Source: Spirochaetota bacterium (GTDB taxonomy: Bacteria; Spirochaetota; Spirochaetia; Treponematales; Breznakiellaceae). Taken from it: a stretch of 34,606 nt of DNA. This document shows, piece after piece, positions 26,903 through 34,606 of this stretch (positions are counted from its first letter, which is position 1; every line of letters begins with the position of its first letter). Where the stretch lies: positions 1 to 34,606 of the forward strand of contig WRKI01000349.1 of the NCBI GenBank assembly GCA_009778155.1. The letters run 5' to 3'. A model generated the notes under the pieces. The model saw nothing but the letters and a program-made list of their open reading frames with translations, did not search any database and was not told the origin of the DNA. A program made the position numbers and the translations under genes.

Positions 26903-29900
26903 TCATACAATAATTTCCTTCTCCAGGGCTACATGAGCCACCTGGCAAAGTTTCCTTAAATCCAAACTTCGCCTGCTTTCCGCAAAAGACGGTCCGGAAT
27001 CAACCCAATTCGTAAAATATGTAATACTGCGTTTATTGCAATCTACAATTACAACTGCCAAGATAAACTTACCAGGGGTAGTGGCCGCAACTTTCATTTC
27101 ATTATGGGTTACCGTTATGTCGTTTTTCCCGGCTGCCCGGCCTTTTACTTCAATAAACCTTAGAGAGCCTTCCGTGGTTTTGGACTCTATGTCGTATCCA
27201 AGGTTATATTTGCTGACATCTTTGGGTAGATTGCCGGCTTCTTGTTCGATAACGATTACTGTTTGCATAGCTATCCGCTCAATTTCATCCCGGCCTTCTT
27301 CAGTAGTAATTGTCGGTACATCCTGTGTGCTTGAAGGCAACATAGCTCGCGGTACAATCCATGCTCCGCCAAGTATTGCAGGCGGTTTTGATACAATGTT
27401 GCGTTCAAGCGACAATTCGGCAAGGCGTTTATTGCGGCGTATCTCCAAGGCATTGACGCGTTCCCTAAATTTGTCCGCATTAAGGCTGGCATTTGCTTTG
27501 CCCAAAGCCGCTTGGTCTGACATTATGCCTGCCTGAGCATCCCAATAACGTATTTCCGCATTCAGCCTGTTTTTTACTTCCTGCTCAACCTTATTCACAT
27601 AAGCAATACGACGATCCTTCATCTCTTTCAGATGGCTAGGCATAAGATTTGTTACCGCATAATTTTTTGCCAATGTTCCAACATCTTGACCCCACCAAGC
27701 CTTTGATAAAATAAGATTTTGAAGAATGGAATATTCTTCCTGCGAAGGTATGGCATAATCCAGATACGGGGCAAGGCCGGCTGATTCCACTGTTCCGTCT
27801 TTATATATTTCGATAAAGTGCAGGCGGTGAGATGCCTTTACCGGGCGGCCAATGCTATCGATTCGTCCGTCTTCAAGAATGTCCTCCACAAAGAAAAGCA
27901 GCCGGTCTTTTTTACCCGATGCAGTATCATCAATAAAAATAGTTCCTTGTGTAAGAAGACTTTGATTCTTTTCCAGAATTTCACCTATTAACGCGCTAAG
28001 CAACGGATGTCCCGGACAGATCAAAGCTGCATCATCAATACGTCCGTCAACATGGACATATTTTTTTTCAAAGGTTATTGCCTCATAACTTTTGGCTATT
28101 GGGTAGCTAACCCCCATATTGGAACGGCTTTCCCGTAAAATGCGCGGAACATACGGAATTGTATAACGGCGATCAGGACGTTTGCGGATTTGGCCTTTCA
28201 TCTCCTCAAAAGCGCCAATAAAGAAACTTTCGATAAAGTGGGGCTGTAGCCGACGGGCTTCTATGCGTTCCATTGCTTCACGAATTTCATGGACTTGTTC
28301 TATTCCCAGGCTTTGGCCGGCAAGGGAGCGTTCCGCAATGAGTCGTTCCAATTCGCTGCGATCCAGTGCGCCATCGATTGTATTTTCCAGTTTTTCTAGA
28401 ACTTCCGGCTTGTTGCCGTAACGAATCGCTTCGATTAAAAGTTCGCGTAACGGCCTGTCTCCAAAATTCACTTTTCCCAATACGTCAAAAACCTTGCCGC
28501 CCAAAGCTTCTCTTTCCCTGTCCAATTTTTCAAAAAGCCGGGTAAACACATCGCCCTCGCGGGTGTCTTTTGCTACAAGGTTCCACAGATGGCACACGGT
28601 TTTTTGCCCAATCCGGTGAATGCGTCCAAAACGCTGTTCAAGGCGGTTTGGGTTCCAGGGCAAGTCGTAGTTAATCATCAAATGCGCCCGCTGCAGGTTA
28701 ATGCCCTCGCCGGCGGCATCCGTGGCAACCAACACGGAAACATTCTTTTCGTTCTTAAATCGTTCTTCGACCAGTTTTCGTTCTTCCCGCCGCATACCGC
28801 CCTGTATAGTAACCACCGATTCATCATTGGCTAGCATAGAACGGATTCTGTTTGTCAAATATTTTAGCGTGTCTCGGTGTTCGGTAAATATAATTACTTT
28901 TTCCCGGCTTTCCGCATCGAACATAAGGGAATTGTCTTGCAATGTTACGGAAAGTTGTTCCCATTTTTTATCAACCCCGGAATGAAGCAATTGTTTTGCC
29001 TCCAGTTCCAAACTGTTCAATGTATGTATTTCTGTTTCAAGTTCGACTATTGTTTTTGCCGATGTCGCTTCATCAATAAATTGTTCTTCTAAACTGTTGA
29101 TTTCTTCTTCAGAAGCATCTTCGTAATCGTCCCAGTCTTCTTCGGAAAAATCTTTTGCGAAATCTGGCGTTAGGTGCACATCGTGTAAATCTTTCGCCGT
29201 TTGGTAAAATTCCAACTTTTTTTCAAGGCGTTCTCTGCGGCGTTGCAAAGATTGATATATCGCTTCCGGCGATGATGCCAGGCGACGCTGCAAAACTGTG
29301 AGCGCAAAACCTACTGCATGGGCGCGTTTTGGATCAAGAGCTTTTTGCGCCATGTCAAAACCGGTTCTGACATAATCGGTAACTTTTTGGTAAAGCTCCA
29401 TTTCCTGATAAGAAAGTTCATATTTAAGGGTATACGCAAGACGTTCCGGGAATAAGGGTTTGCCTTCAAACGTTAAAAGTTCTTCTTTGACAAGACGGCG
29501 CATAATGTCGCCTGCATTGGTTTCCATTTTGCTTCGATTTTTTCCTTCAAAACGGTCGCCGTCAAGCAAGCGTAAAAATAATTGAAAGTCGTCCTCTTTG
29601 CCGTTATGCGGTGTCGCGGTGAGCAATAAAAAATGCCGTGTTTGTTTTGAAAGCAGTATTCCAAGATTGTACCTTTTTGTATGCTGCTCTTTGTCGCCCG
29701 AAATCGTGGCGGACATTTTATGCGCTTCGTCGCAGATAATAAGGTCCCATTCAGAATGTTCCAGTTTTTTTTGAATTTCTTCGTTTCTTGAAAGTTTATC
29801 CAAACGGGCAATAAGGTAAGGGTGCTGGTTTTCGGCAAAGACATTCCCGCTTCGGGATGATTCCAGCATATCGTTAGTAAGGATTTGAAAATCAAGCTGA

Positions 29901-30421
29901 AACTTGCTGTACAGTTCGTCTTGCCACTGTTCAACAAGATTCCCCGGCGAAACGATGAGGCAGCGGTTTAAGTCTCCGCGCACTATCAGCTCCTTGATAA
30001 AAAGGCCGGACATGATGGTTTTACCCGCGCCGGGGTCATCGGCCAAAAGAAAACGCAAGGGCTGTCTGGGGATCATTTCCTTATAAACGGCTGTTATTTG
30101 GTGAGGCAAAGGCTCGATAAGGGATGTATGCACGGCAAGATGGGGATCAAAAAGATGCGCCAGCTTTATCCTGTATGCTTCGCAAGCAAATTTTACCTTT
30201 GCGGCATTGGCGTCAAATTTCCAGGGCAATCTTTGCGTTTCTATGGAAAGGCCAGCCAAGTCATCTGAATAGAGCAACTGGTTTCCTATGGAGCCGTCAT
30301 TCTTGCGGAAAAACACTTCTATAGCGTCTTCGTTAATGGGCTGGGTTGTTACTATTTGGACAGATTGTCCCGGAATTAGCCCATTTAAACGGTCGCCTTG
30401 CTTTATTATGTGGAAATTCAT
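26903..30421 (-). CDS. SNF2/RapA-like DEAD/DEAH helicase with C-terminal DUF3883 domain
   Basis: LADDPGAGKTIMSGLFIKEL, LIICDEAHKMSA, LLTATPHNGKEDDFQLFLRLLD, IFTEHRDTLKYL, ATDAAGEGINLQRAHLMINYDLPWNPNRLEQRFGRIHRIGQ; C-terminal GYDIESKTTEGSLRFIEVKGRA. Start at ATG 30421 (MNFHIIKQGDRLNGL); the supplied ORF extends to 30550. Confidence 0.92.
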   Translation of the reverse strand: MNFHIIKQGDRLNGLIPGQSVQIVTTQPINEDAIEVFFRKNDGSIGNQLLYSDDLAGLSIETQRLPWKFDANAAKVKFACEAYRIKLAHLFDPHLAVHTSLIEPLPHQITAVYKEMIPRQPLRFLLADDPGAGKTIMSGLFIKELIVRGDLNRCLIVSPGNLVEQWQDELYSKFQLDFQILTNDMLESSRSGNVFAENQHPYLIARLDKLSRNEEIQKKLEHSEWDLIICDEAHKMSATISGDKEQHTKRYNLGILLSKQTRHFLLLTATPHNGKEDDFQLFLRLLDGDRFEGKNRSKMETNAGDIMRRLVKEELLTFEGKPLFPERLAYTLKYELSYQEMELYQKVTDYVRTGFDMAQKALDPKRAHAVGFALTVLQRRLASSPEAIYQSLQRRRERLEKKLEFYQTAKDLHDVHLTPDFAKDFSEEDWDDYEDASEEEINSLEEQFIDEATSAKTIVELETEIHTLNSLELEAKQLLHSGVDKKWEQLSVTLQDNSLMFDAESREKVIIFTEHRDTLKYLTNRIRSMLANDESVVTIQGGMRREERKLVEERFKNEKNVSVLVATDAAGEGINLQRAHLMINYDLPWNPNRLEQRFGRIHRIGQKTVCHLWNLVAKDTREGDVFTRLFEKLDREREALGGKVFDVLGKVNFGDRPLRELLIEAIRYGNKPEVLEKLENTIDGALDRSELERLIAERSLAGQSLGIEQVHEIREAMERIEARRLQPHFIESFFIGAFEEMKGQIRKRPDRRYTIPYVPRILRESRSNMGVSYPIAKSYEAITFEKKYVHVDGRIDDAALICPGHPLLSALIGEILEKNQSLLTQGTIFIDDTASGKKDRLLFFVEDILEDGRIDSIGRPVKASHRLHFIEIYKDGTVESAGLAPYLDYAIPSQEEYSILQNLILSKAWWGQDVGTLAKNYAVTNLMPSHLKEMKDRRIAYVNKVEQEVKNRLNAEIRYWDAQAGIMSDQAALGKANASLNADKFRERVNALEIRRNKRLAELSLERNIVSKPPAILGGAWIVPRAMLPSSTQDVPTITTEEGRDEIERIAMQTVIVIEQEAGNLPKDVSKYNLGYDIESKTTEGSLRFIEVKGRAAGKNDITVTHNEMKVAATTPGKFILAVVIVDCNKRSITYFTNWVDSGPSFAESRRSLDLRKLCQVAHVALEKEIIV

Positions 30422-30431
30422 AAGCCATTCA

Positions 30432-30461
30432 ATTCTAGCACAAATCAATAATTTTTGCCAG
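30432..30461 (-). promoter_or_regulatory. candidate extended -10 promoter of the defence operon
   Basis: Minus strand CTGGCA, 18-nt spacer, with TGC immediately before TAGAAT (extended -10). Confidence 0.4.
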
Positions 30462-30510
30462 CCTCTAGGAGCAAAAAGAGAACCGTAAGTTTTTCTGCGT
30501 CCGATTTTTG

Positions 30511-30556
30511 GCCGCTTCGCCGCCGCGCCGCTTCGCCGGCGAAAGGGCAAAGCGGC
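30511..30556. repeat. GC-rich direct plus inverted repeat between hemerythrin and the defence operon
   Basis: GCCGCTTCGCCG at 30511-30522 and 30527-30538, with near-complement GGCAAAGCGGC at 30546-30556. Confidence 0.7.
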
Positions 30557-30568
30557 AACGCGTGGCGG

Positions 30569-30982
30569 TTAAGATGCACCCTTTGATTTGATAAAGGAAA
30601 CCATGCTTAAATCGTGCCCCTTTATGTGATTTAAAAGCCATTCGCCGATCGTGTTTGTCGTCAAATCCACCAGCTCCGCAGTCGGGCCTTGCTTTTTAAG
30701 CTCTTCGACCAATTCGCCAGCCCTTGCCTTAAAATCATCGTGATACTGCTTATGCGAAAGATATTCTGGGTAAGCGTAATCTTTTTGCAGCTTTTCTTCG
30801 GTGTTAAAGTGCATTATAACGTAGCCGGTTAAAAACTCCAGAGTTTTGAAAACCTCCTCCTGGTCTCTCCCCTGTTCCGAAGCCTTGATCAATTTGTTAA
30901 GAGCCTCCACAAGCTGCTTGTGCTGACTGTCCACCTTTTCATACCCAGACTCAAGGCTGGGGTCCCACTGATAATAAGCCAT
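30569..30982 (-). CDS. bacteriohemerythrin
   Basis: VDSQHKQLVEALNKL, VIMHFNTEEKLQKDYAYPEYLSHKQYHDDF, WLLNHIKGHDLSM: canonical hemerythrin His/Glu/Asp ligand pattern. Confidence 0.95.
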   Translation of the reverse strand: MAYYQWDPSLESGYEKVDSQHKQLVEALNKLIKASEQGRDQEEVFKTLEFLTGYVIMHFNTEEKLQKDYAYPEYLSHKQYHDDFKARAGELVEELKKQGPTAELVDLTTNTIGEWLLNHIKGHDLSMVSFIKSKGAS

Positions 30983-31039
30983 TAATAGCCTCTCCTTTTC
31001 GTGCGGAATTAGCCCGCTACTACTTTCTTTATTTTATTT

Positions 31040-31080
31040 TAGGAAACGCTGATTAACTCGAAGCTAATCAGCGTTTCCTA
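31040..31080. repeat. perfect 16-bp inverted repeat (9-nt loop)
   Basis: TAGGAAACGCTGATTA-actcgaagc-TAATCAGCGTTTCCTA. Confidence 0.95.
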
Positions 31081-31118
31081 TGCATTTGCTCATTTCATTG
31101 CGCAAAATGCGGGTAAGA

Positions 31119-31156
31119 AGCACTGATAAAATCCTCGATGGGATTTAATCAGTGCT
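31119..31156. repeat. 16-bp inverted repeat (one mismatch, 6-nt loop), related to 31040-31080
   Basis: AGCACTGATAAAATCC-tcgatg-GGATTTAATCAGTGCT. Confidence 0.92.
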
Positions 31157-31157
31157 C

Positions 31158-33236
31158 CTATTGTAACGGGGCGAAATAACCAGTATTGTCGCGCCCGGAA
31201 CGCTCCATTAAATACACCTCGACCTCCACAGGAAGCCATGCTCTGCCAAAATCGGTGTCAAGCTGGGAGCGAAAACTAAGAAAGTATCTTCCGACAGGAG
31301 CTCTGGCAATATCCCGTATCATTTCCCCGATGCCTTGCGGCCGGTACAAGTACATCGCCTGCCCACCTGTTTCGGCAGTTAAAAAGTTGATTTCCGGTGA
31401 AATAAAATCGGAGCCGACAATCACCGCGTTAAAAATTATCCCGTTGTTTGCAAGATACGCGGCCAGCTCCGAAAGACTGTGTTGTTCAAAAGCAAGATAG
31501 CCCAAATCCCCCGTGCCTACATAGATGACCGAGCGGCGCGGAGAGCCGTGCAATACATCCGTCGCGGCAAGACGCAGACCAAGATCGAAACGCCAAAGCG
31601 GACTGTAAACAGCCGGCGAACCACGCGCCGCATTGTCAAGCGCAAGATGGTTTTCCCGCTGAGGCTGCATTCCGGCGGAAATAACAGAGACAATATTCGA
31701 GGAGCCAATTTCGGCAAGCCCCGCCGCAATGTCCCGCGCCGCGATAGAAAAATCTTCCATAAGAGTTACCGTTCTGTTCGAGCGTTCAAACAGAATCGAA
31801 ACATCGGTGCCCGGGAAAAGATGCCCCGGCTGCAAAAACTGCTGATTGGCCGCCACCATCCCCCCCTCCGTAATAAGGAAGTTGTGCTGATTCAACCCCA
31901 CAATAGGCCGGCGCAGCCTGTCCTCAACCGAGACCTCCAGCGTTACAAAAGGAAAGTTTTCCGCCGCAATCCGCTGAACCTGGACAAAAAGCCCGGAAGC
32001 AAGATCGTCAAAACGAGTCATAATCGAAACTTCGTCGTCGGCAAAATTGGCCGCCAGAATATTGCCGTTGCGGTCAATGTCCGCGCCCACAATACGAACC
32101 CTGTCATTCCCGGCAAGCCCCAGCTCGCGCATAATCGCCGTGTTCGTGTCGATCAGCAAAATGCGATTCGTGTCGGCAACCAAAAGCTCGCCAGAGGAAA
32201 TAAAACGCATACTTTCCGGCCCCTGCAAACCCGACACCCCCAGCAAACCTAAAAAGTTGCCGTTAGGATCGAACATATAGATACGCCGGGAGACCGAGTC
32301 GGCCACATAAACGCGGTGGTTTCTTGCGGCAATGCCCGTGGGGGCAAGAAAACCGGGAAAAGCCCCGCCCCGTTGCCCGAAGGAAAGCACAAAACCGCCG
32401 TCCGGGTCAAACTTGGAAATACGCCTGTTGCCAAAGTCAACGACATAGAGAAAACCCTCTTCGTCTACCGCCATGTTTTGCGGCCCTACAAGCATCCCGT
32501 CCTGCACGCCGCGCGAGCCAATGTGCCCAAGCCACGCGCCGTTTTCGTCAAGAACGCTGATCCTGCCCGCCCGGTGTTCGGAAAGAAAAAGCCTGCCGTC
32601 AATGCCGCGCACAAGATCGTAAGGCCGGTTAAAAGCGTGAAGAAGAGGCCCGCGCTGGCGTTCCTGCACCACACCGTTTACATCCACCCGGACAATCTCG
32701 TTGCTGCCGAAAGCCACGATCCATGCGGAGCCGTCGCCGACAGGCAACACCGCCGTAGGCTGGCGGTAGATTAAAATATCCCCGCTGCGCCCCGGATAAC
32801 GCCCCGCTTCCACAAAGCGCACGCCGTCATTGACAACGGGCAAGAGAAAGCGGCGGTTCGAGACAGTTTCGACACGCGTGTTAAGAAGCATACCCGCCGC
32901 CGTGTGCCTGCCCAAAACATCTACGGCCGCCATCCATTGGCTTAAAGCCGTGTGTTCAAAACCAGAACGGTGGTAAGCCCTGCCCAGCCACTCAAGAATA
33001 AGCGGCTCGCCGGGACGGTAAGCCAGGGCGCGTTCAAAAGAAAGAATCGCTTCGTTAAAAGCCATGCGGTTGTAGGCGTGAATGCCAAGGCGGAACTCCT
33101 CGGCCGCGTTCAAGGCGGCGATCCCCGTCCCGCCCATTGAAGTTATGGGGGCAACCCCCGGATCCGGAACATTTTGAGCTTCGGTAAAAAACATCATGGT
33201 AAAGAAAAAAACGATAAAAAAAGGAAAATATTTCAC
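31158..33236 (-). CDS. exported TPR + NHL beta-propeller protein with C-terminal VWA-like domain
   Basis: Signal peptide MKYFPFFIVFFFTMMFFTEAQ; N-terminal TPR-like AIL/SFERALAYRPGEPLILEWLGRAYHRSG; NHL repeats (GPQNMAVDEEGFLYVVDFGNRRISKFDPDGGFVLSFG; APTGIAARNHRVYVADSVSRRIYMFDPNGNFLG); C-terminal VWA-like region. Confidence 0.82.
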   Translation of the reverse strand: MKYFPFFIVFFFTMMFFTEAQNVPDPGVAPITSMGGTGIAALNAAEEFRLGIHAYNRMAFNEAILSFERALAYRPGEPLILEWLGRAYHRSGFEHTALSQWMAAVDVLGRHTAAGMLLNTRVETVSNRRFLLPVVNDGVRFVEAGRYPGRSGDILIYRQPTAVLPVGDGSAWIVAFGSNEIVRVDVNGVVQERQRGPLLHAFNRPYDLVRGIDGRLFLSEHRAGRISVLDENGAWLGHIGSRGVQDGMLVGPQNMAVDEEGFLYVVDFGNRRISKFDPDGGFVLSFGQRGGAFPGFLAPTGIAARNHRVYVADSVSRRIYMFDPNGNFLGLLGVSGLQGPESMRFISSGELLVADTNRILLIDTNTAIMRELGLAGNDRVRIVGADIDRNGNILAANFADDEVSIMTRFDDLASGLFVQVQRIAAENFPFVTLEVSVEDRLRRPIVGLNQHNFLITEGGMVAANQQFLQPGHLFPGTDVSILFERSNRTVTLMEDFSIAARDIAAGLAEIGSSNIVSVISAGMQPQRENHLALDNAARGSPAVYSPLWRFDLGLRLAATDVLHGSPRRSVIYVGTGDLGYLAFEQHSLSELAAYLANNGIIFNAVIVGSDFISPEINFLTAETGGQAMYLYRPQGIGEMIRDIARAPVGRYFLSFRSQLDTDFGRAWLPVEVEVYLMERSGRDNTGYFAPLQ

Positions 33237-34012
33237 GTCTCGTCCCCCGTTACGATCTTGAAATGGCGCAGAATTTCTTTTTCATCCGGAGCGATTTCCA
33301 GCGCGCGGCTAAGGCAAATACGCGCCCTTTCCGAATCGCCGCTTTTATAGTAAGCCCAGCCCAGCGAGTCCAAGTAAGCAGCATTTTGCGGGTTAATTTC
33401 CACGACTTTTTTGCAAAAATGCAAGCCCCGCAGTATGTCAATCCCAGTATCAGCCAAAATAAAGCCGATACTGTTCATCGCTGTTATATTGTCGGCATCA
33501 ATCTTCAAAGTTTTCTCATAAAGTTCAATCGAAACTTGATGCCGGTTCTGAACCCAGGCGGCATAAGCCATCGCGTTGTAAAGCTGGGGCGATTCCACCC
33601 CGTTGTTTTGCAACTGCCGCAGCTCCAACTCGGCCTGCCTGTGCCGGCTTGTGTTTATGTACACAAAGGCCAAAAGCAAGCGGCACTGTTGAAAGCGAAG
33701 CGTATTCGCCGGGCTTGACGTTACCTGCTCCAGATAAAGCTGGGCTTCGTCATAGCGCCTTAACTTTGTGTAGCACAACCCCAAATAATAATGATACTCC
33801 GCTATCTCTTCGGCAGAAAGCTTGGCGATCCTTACAGCAATAAACTCTTCCAGAGCTTTTTCCCATTGTTTTTTGTTGTAAAGCCTTATCCCCTCGGAAA
33901 GGGACGGAGAGATGCGCCCCAAACTATCCGAGAATGCTATAAATTCATCTTTTGGTTCTTTGGACGGCTCTTTTTTTTCAAAAGCCTGCCCCAAATCCTT
34001 GCCGTCAACCAT
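33233..34012 (-). CDS. tetratricopeptide repeat protein
   Basis: Multiple TPR-like units (ALEEFIAVRIAKLSAEEIAEYHYYLGLCYTKLRRYDEAQLYLEQV; AAYLDSLGWAYYKSGDSERARICLSRALEIAPDEKEI); overlaps the downstream gene by 4 bp. Confidence 0.85.
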   Translation of the reverse strand: MVDGKDLGQAFEKKEPSKEPKDEFIAFSDSLGRISPSLSEGIRLYNKKQWEKALEEFIAVRIAKLSAEEIAEYHYYLGLCYTKLRRYDEAQLYLEQVTSSPANTLRFQQCRLLLAFVYINTSRHRQAELELRQLQNNGVESPQLYNAMAYAAWVQNRHQVSIELYEKTLKIDADNITAMNSIGFILADTGIDILRGLHFCKKVVEINPQNAAYLDSLGWAYYKSGDSERARICLSRALEIAPDEKEILRHFKIVTGDET

Positions 34013-34087
34013 TCCGAGCCCTCCCGTATTCTACCAGCGGCTTGGCAACTCCGCCGGTATGCTCTAAAAAACTGAACCCCTTGGATG

Positions 34088-34606
34088 TTACACCCCAAAA
34101 ACCGCCACCGGCTGGGACAAAATCACGCTTAACGAGGCATTGCCGCCTCGCACCTGTTCCCCGTCGTTTAACACCGCCGGCGCCGCCTCCTCATCCTTGC
34201 AAAGGCTTTTCCCGATTCTGGCAAAGCAGTAAATGTCGCCACCGGGGGCTGTGAACGGCTCTATCGCGTCGGTATAGTGCCGCTTGCAAAGCGAAGCCTG
34301 CACAAGGTCGGCCGCCCCGGCCTGCGTGTTGGGAAAGTTCACGTTTACAAAAGTTCCCTTTTGCCAGTAGCCGACCATTTCTTCCAGCTTTTTCATAGTG
34401 AAGGCGACAGCCGGCTCCCAGTGCCACTCGCTGCCGGTTCCGCTGGCCGCCCCGGCCGCCCACTCCACCAGCGACAAAGCCACGGAGGGAATGCCCATAA
34501 GACTGCCCTGCCGCGCCGCCGCCGCCGTTCCCGAATAAACGACATCCGTTCCCAAATTCGCCCCCCGGTTGATGCCCGACAAAACCAAGTCCGGCGGCGC
34601 ACCGCC
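34088..34606 (-). CDS. surE: 5'/3'-nucleotidase SurE, N-terminus truncated by window edge
   Basis: [46 protein letters not shown]; open in frame to 34606. Confidence 0.92.
   Translation of the reverse strand, partial: GGAPPDLVLSGINRGANLGTDVVYSGTAAAARQGSLMGIPSVALSLVEWAAGAASGTGSEWHWEPAVAFTMKKLEEMVGYWQKGTFVNVNFPNTQAGAADLVQASLCKRHYTDAIEPFTAPGGDIYCFARIGKSLCKDEEAAPAVLNDGEQVRGGNASLSVILSQPVAVFGV

Noticed and set aside
31040-31156. Two palindromes as a CRISPR array
   Set aside because: Only two units, differing in sequence, no regular spacers and no cas genes.
31479-32252. 257-aa plus-strand ORF opposite the NHL protein
   Set aside because: Arg/Lys/Asn-rich antisense translation of a GC-rich repeat gene; no start signals or domain.

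Overview
The window looks like a bacterial chromosome segment, possibly from a Treponema-like spirochaete (low-confidence guess from gene content). It has five blocks. (1) Left edge: the N-terminus of a lipoprotein (minus strand), pxpB-pxpC (plus), rlmB and an AI-2E family transporter (minus). (2) A two-gene RNA-repair cassette on the plus strand: an Rnl2-like RNA ligase followed immediately by an HD-phosphoesterase/polynucleotide kinase. (3) A nine-gene minus-strand catabolic operon (17128 to 6296) with two BKACE (beta-keto acid cleavage, DUF849) paralogs, thiolase, CoA-transferase, SDR, ketopantoate-reductase-like dehydrogenase, Fe-S OYE/enoate-reductase-like flavoprotein, GntP permease and OFA-type MFS transporter. 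It is headed by a perfect sigma-54 (-24/-12) promoter, with two near-identical 17-bp palindromes about 225-255 bp upstream that look like enhancer-binding sites, and hairpins at several gene junctions. (4) A tightly coupled six-gene minus-strand defence operon (30421 to 17581): SNF2/RapA-like helicase with a C-terminal DUF3883 (PD-(D/E)XK-like) domain, DUF262, DUF3696-type AAA ATPase, an orphan protein ending in a RelE/HigB-like domain, DUF1156 DNA methylase, and DUF499 ATPase with an N-terminal Swt1-like HEPN domain carrying an intact RX4H motif. The helicase/methylase/ATPase core resembles a known type of defence system. The embedded DUF262 / DUF3696 / orphan-RelE-like module is the most likely novelty. 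(5) Right edge: bacteriohemerythrin, two related long palindromes, a TPR/NHL/VWA-like exported protein, a TPR protein and a truncated surE. No rRNA, tRNA, CRISPR array or transposase was recognised.
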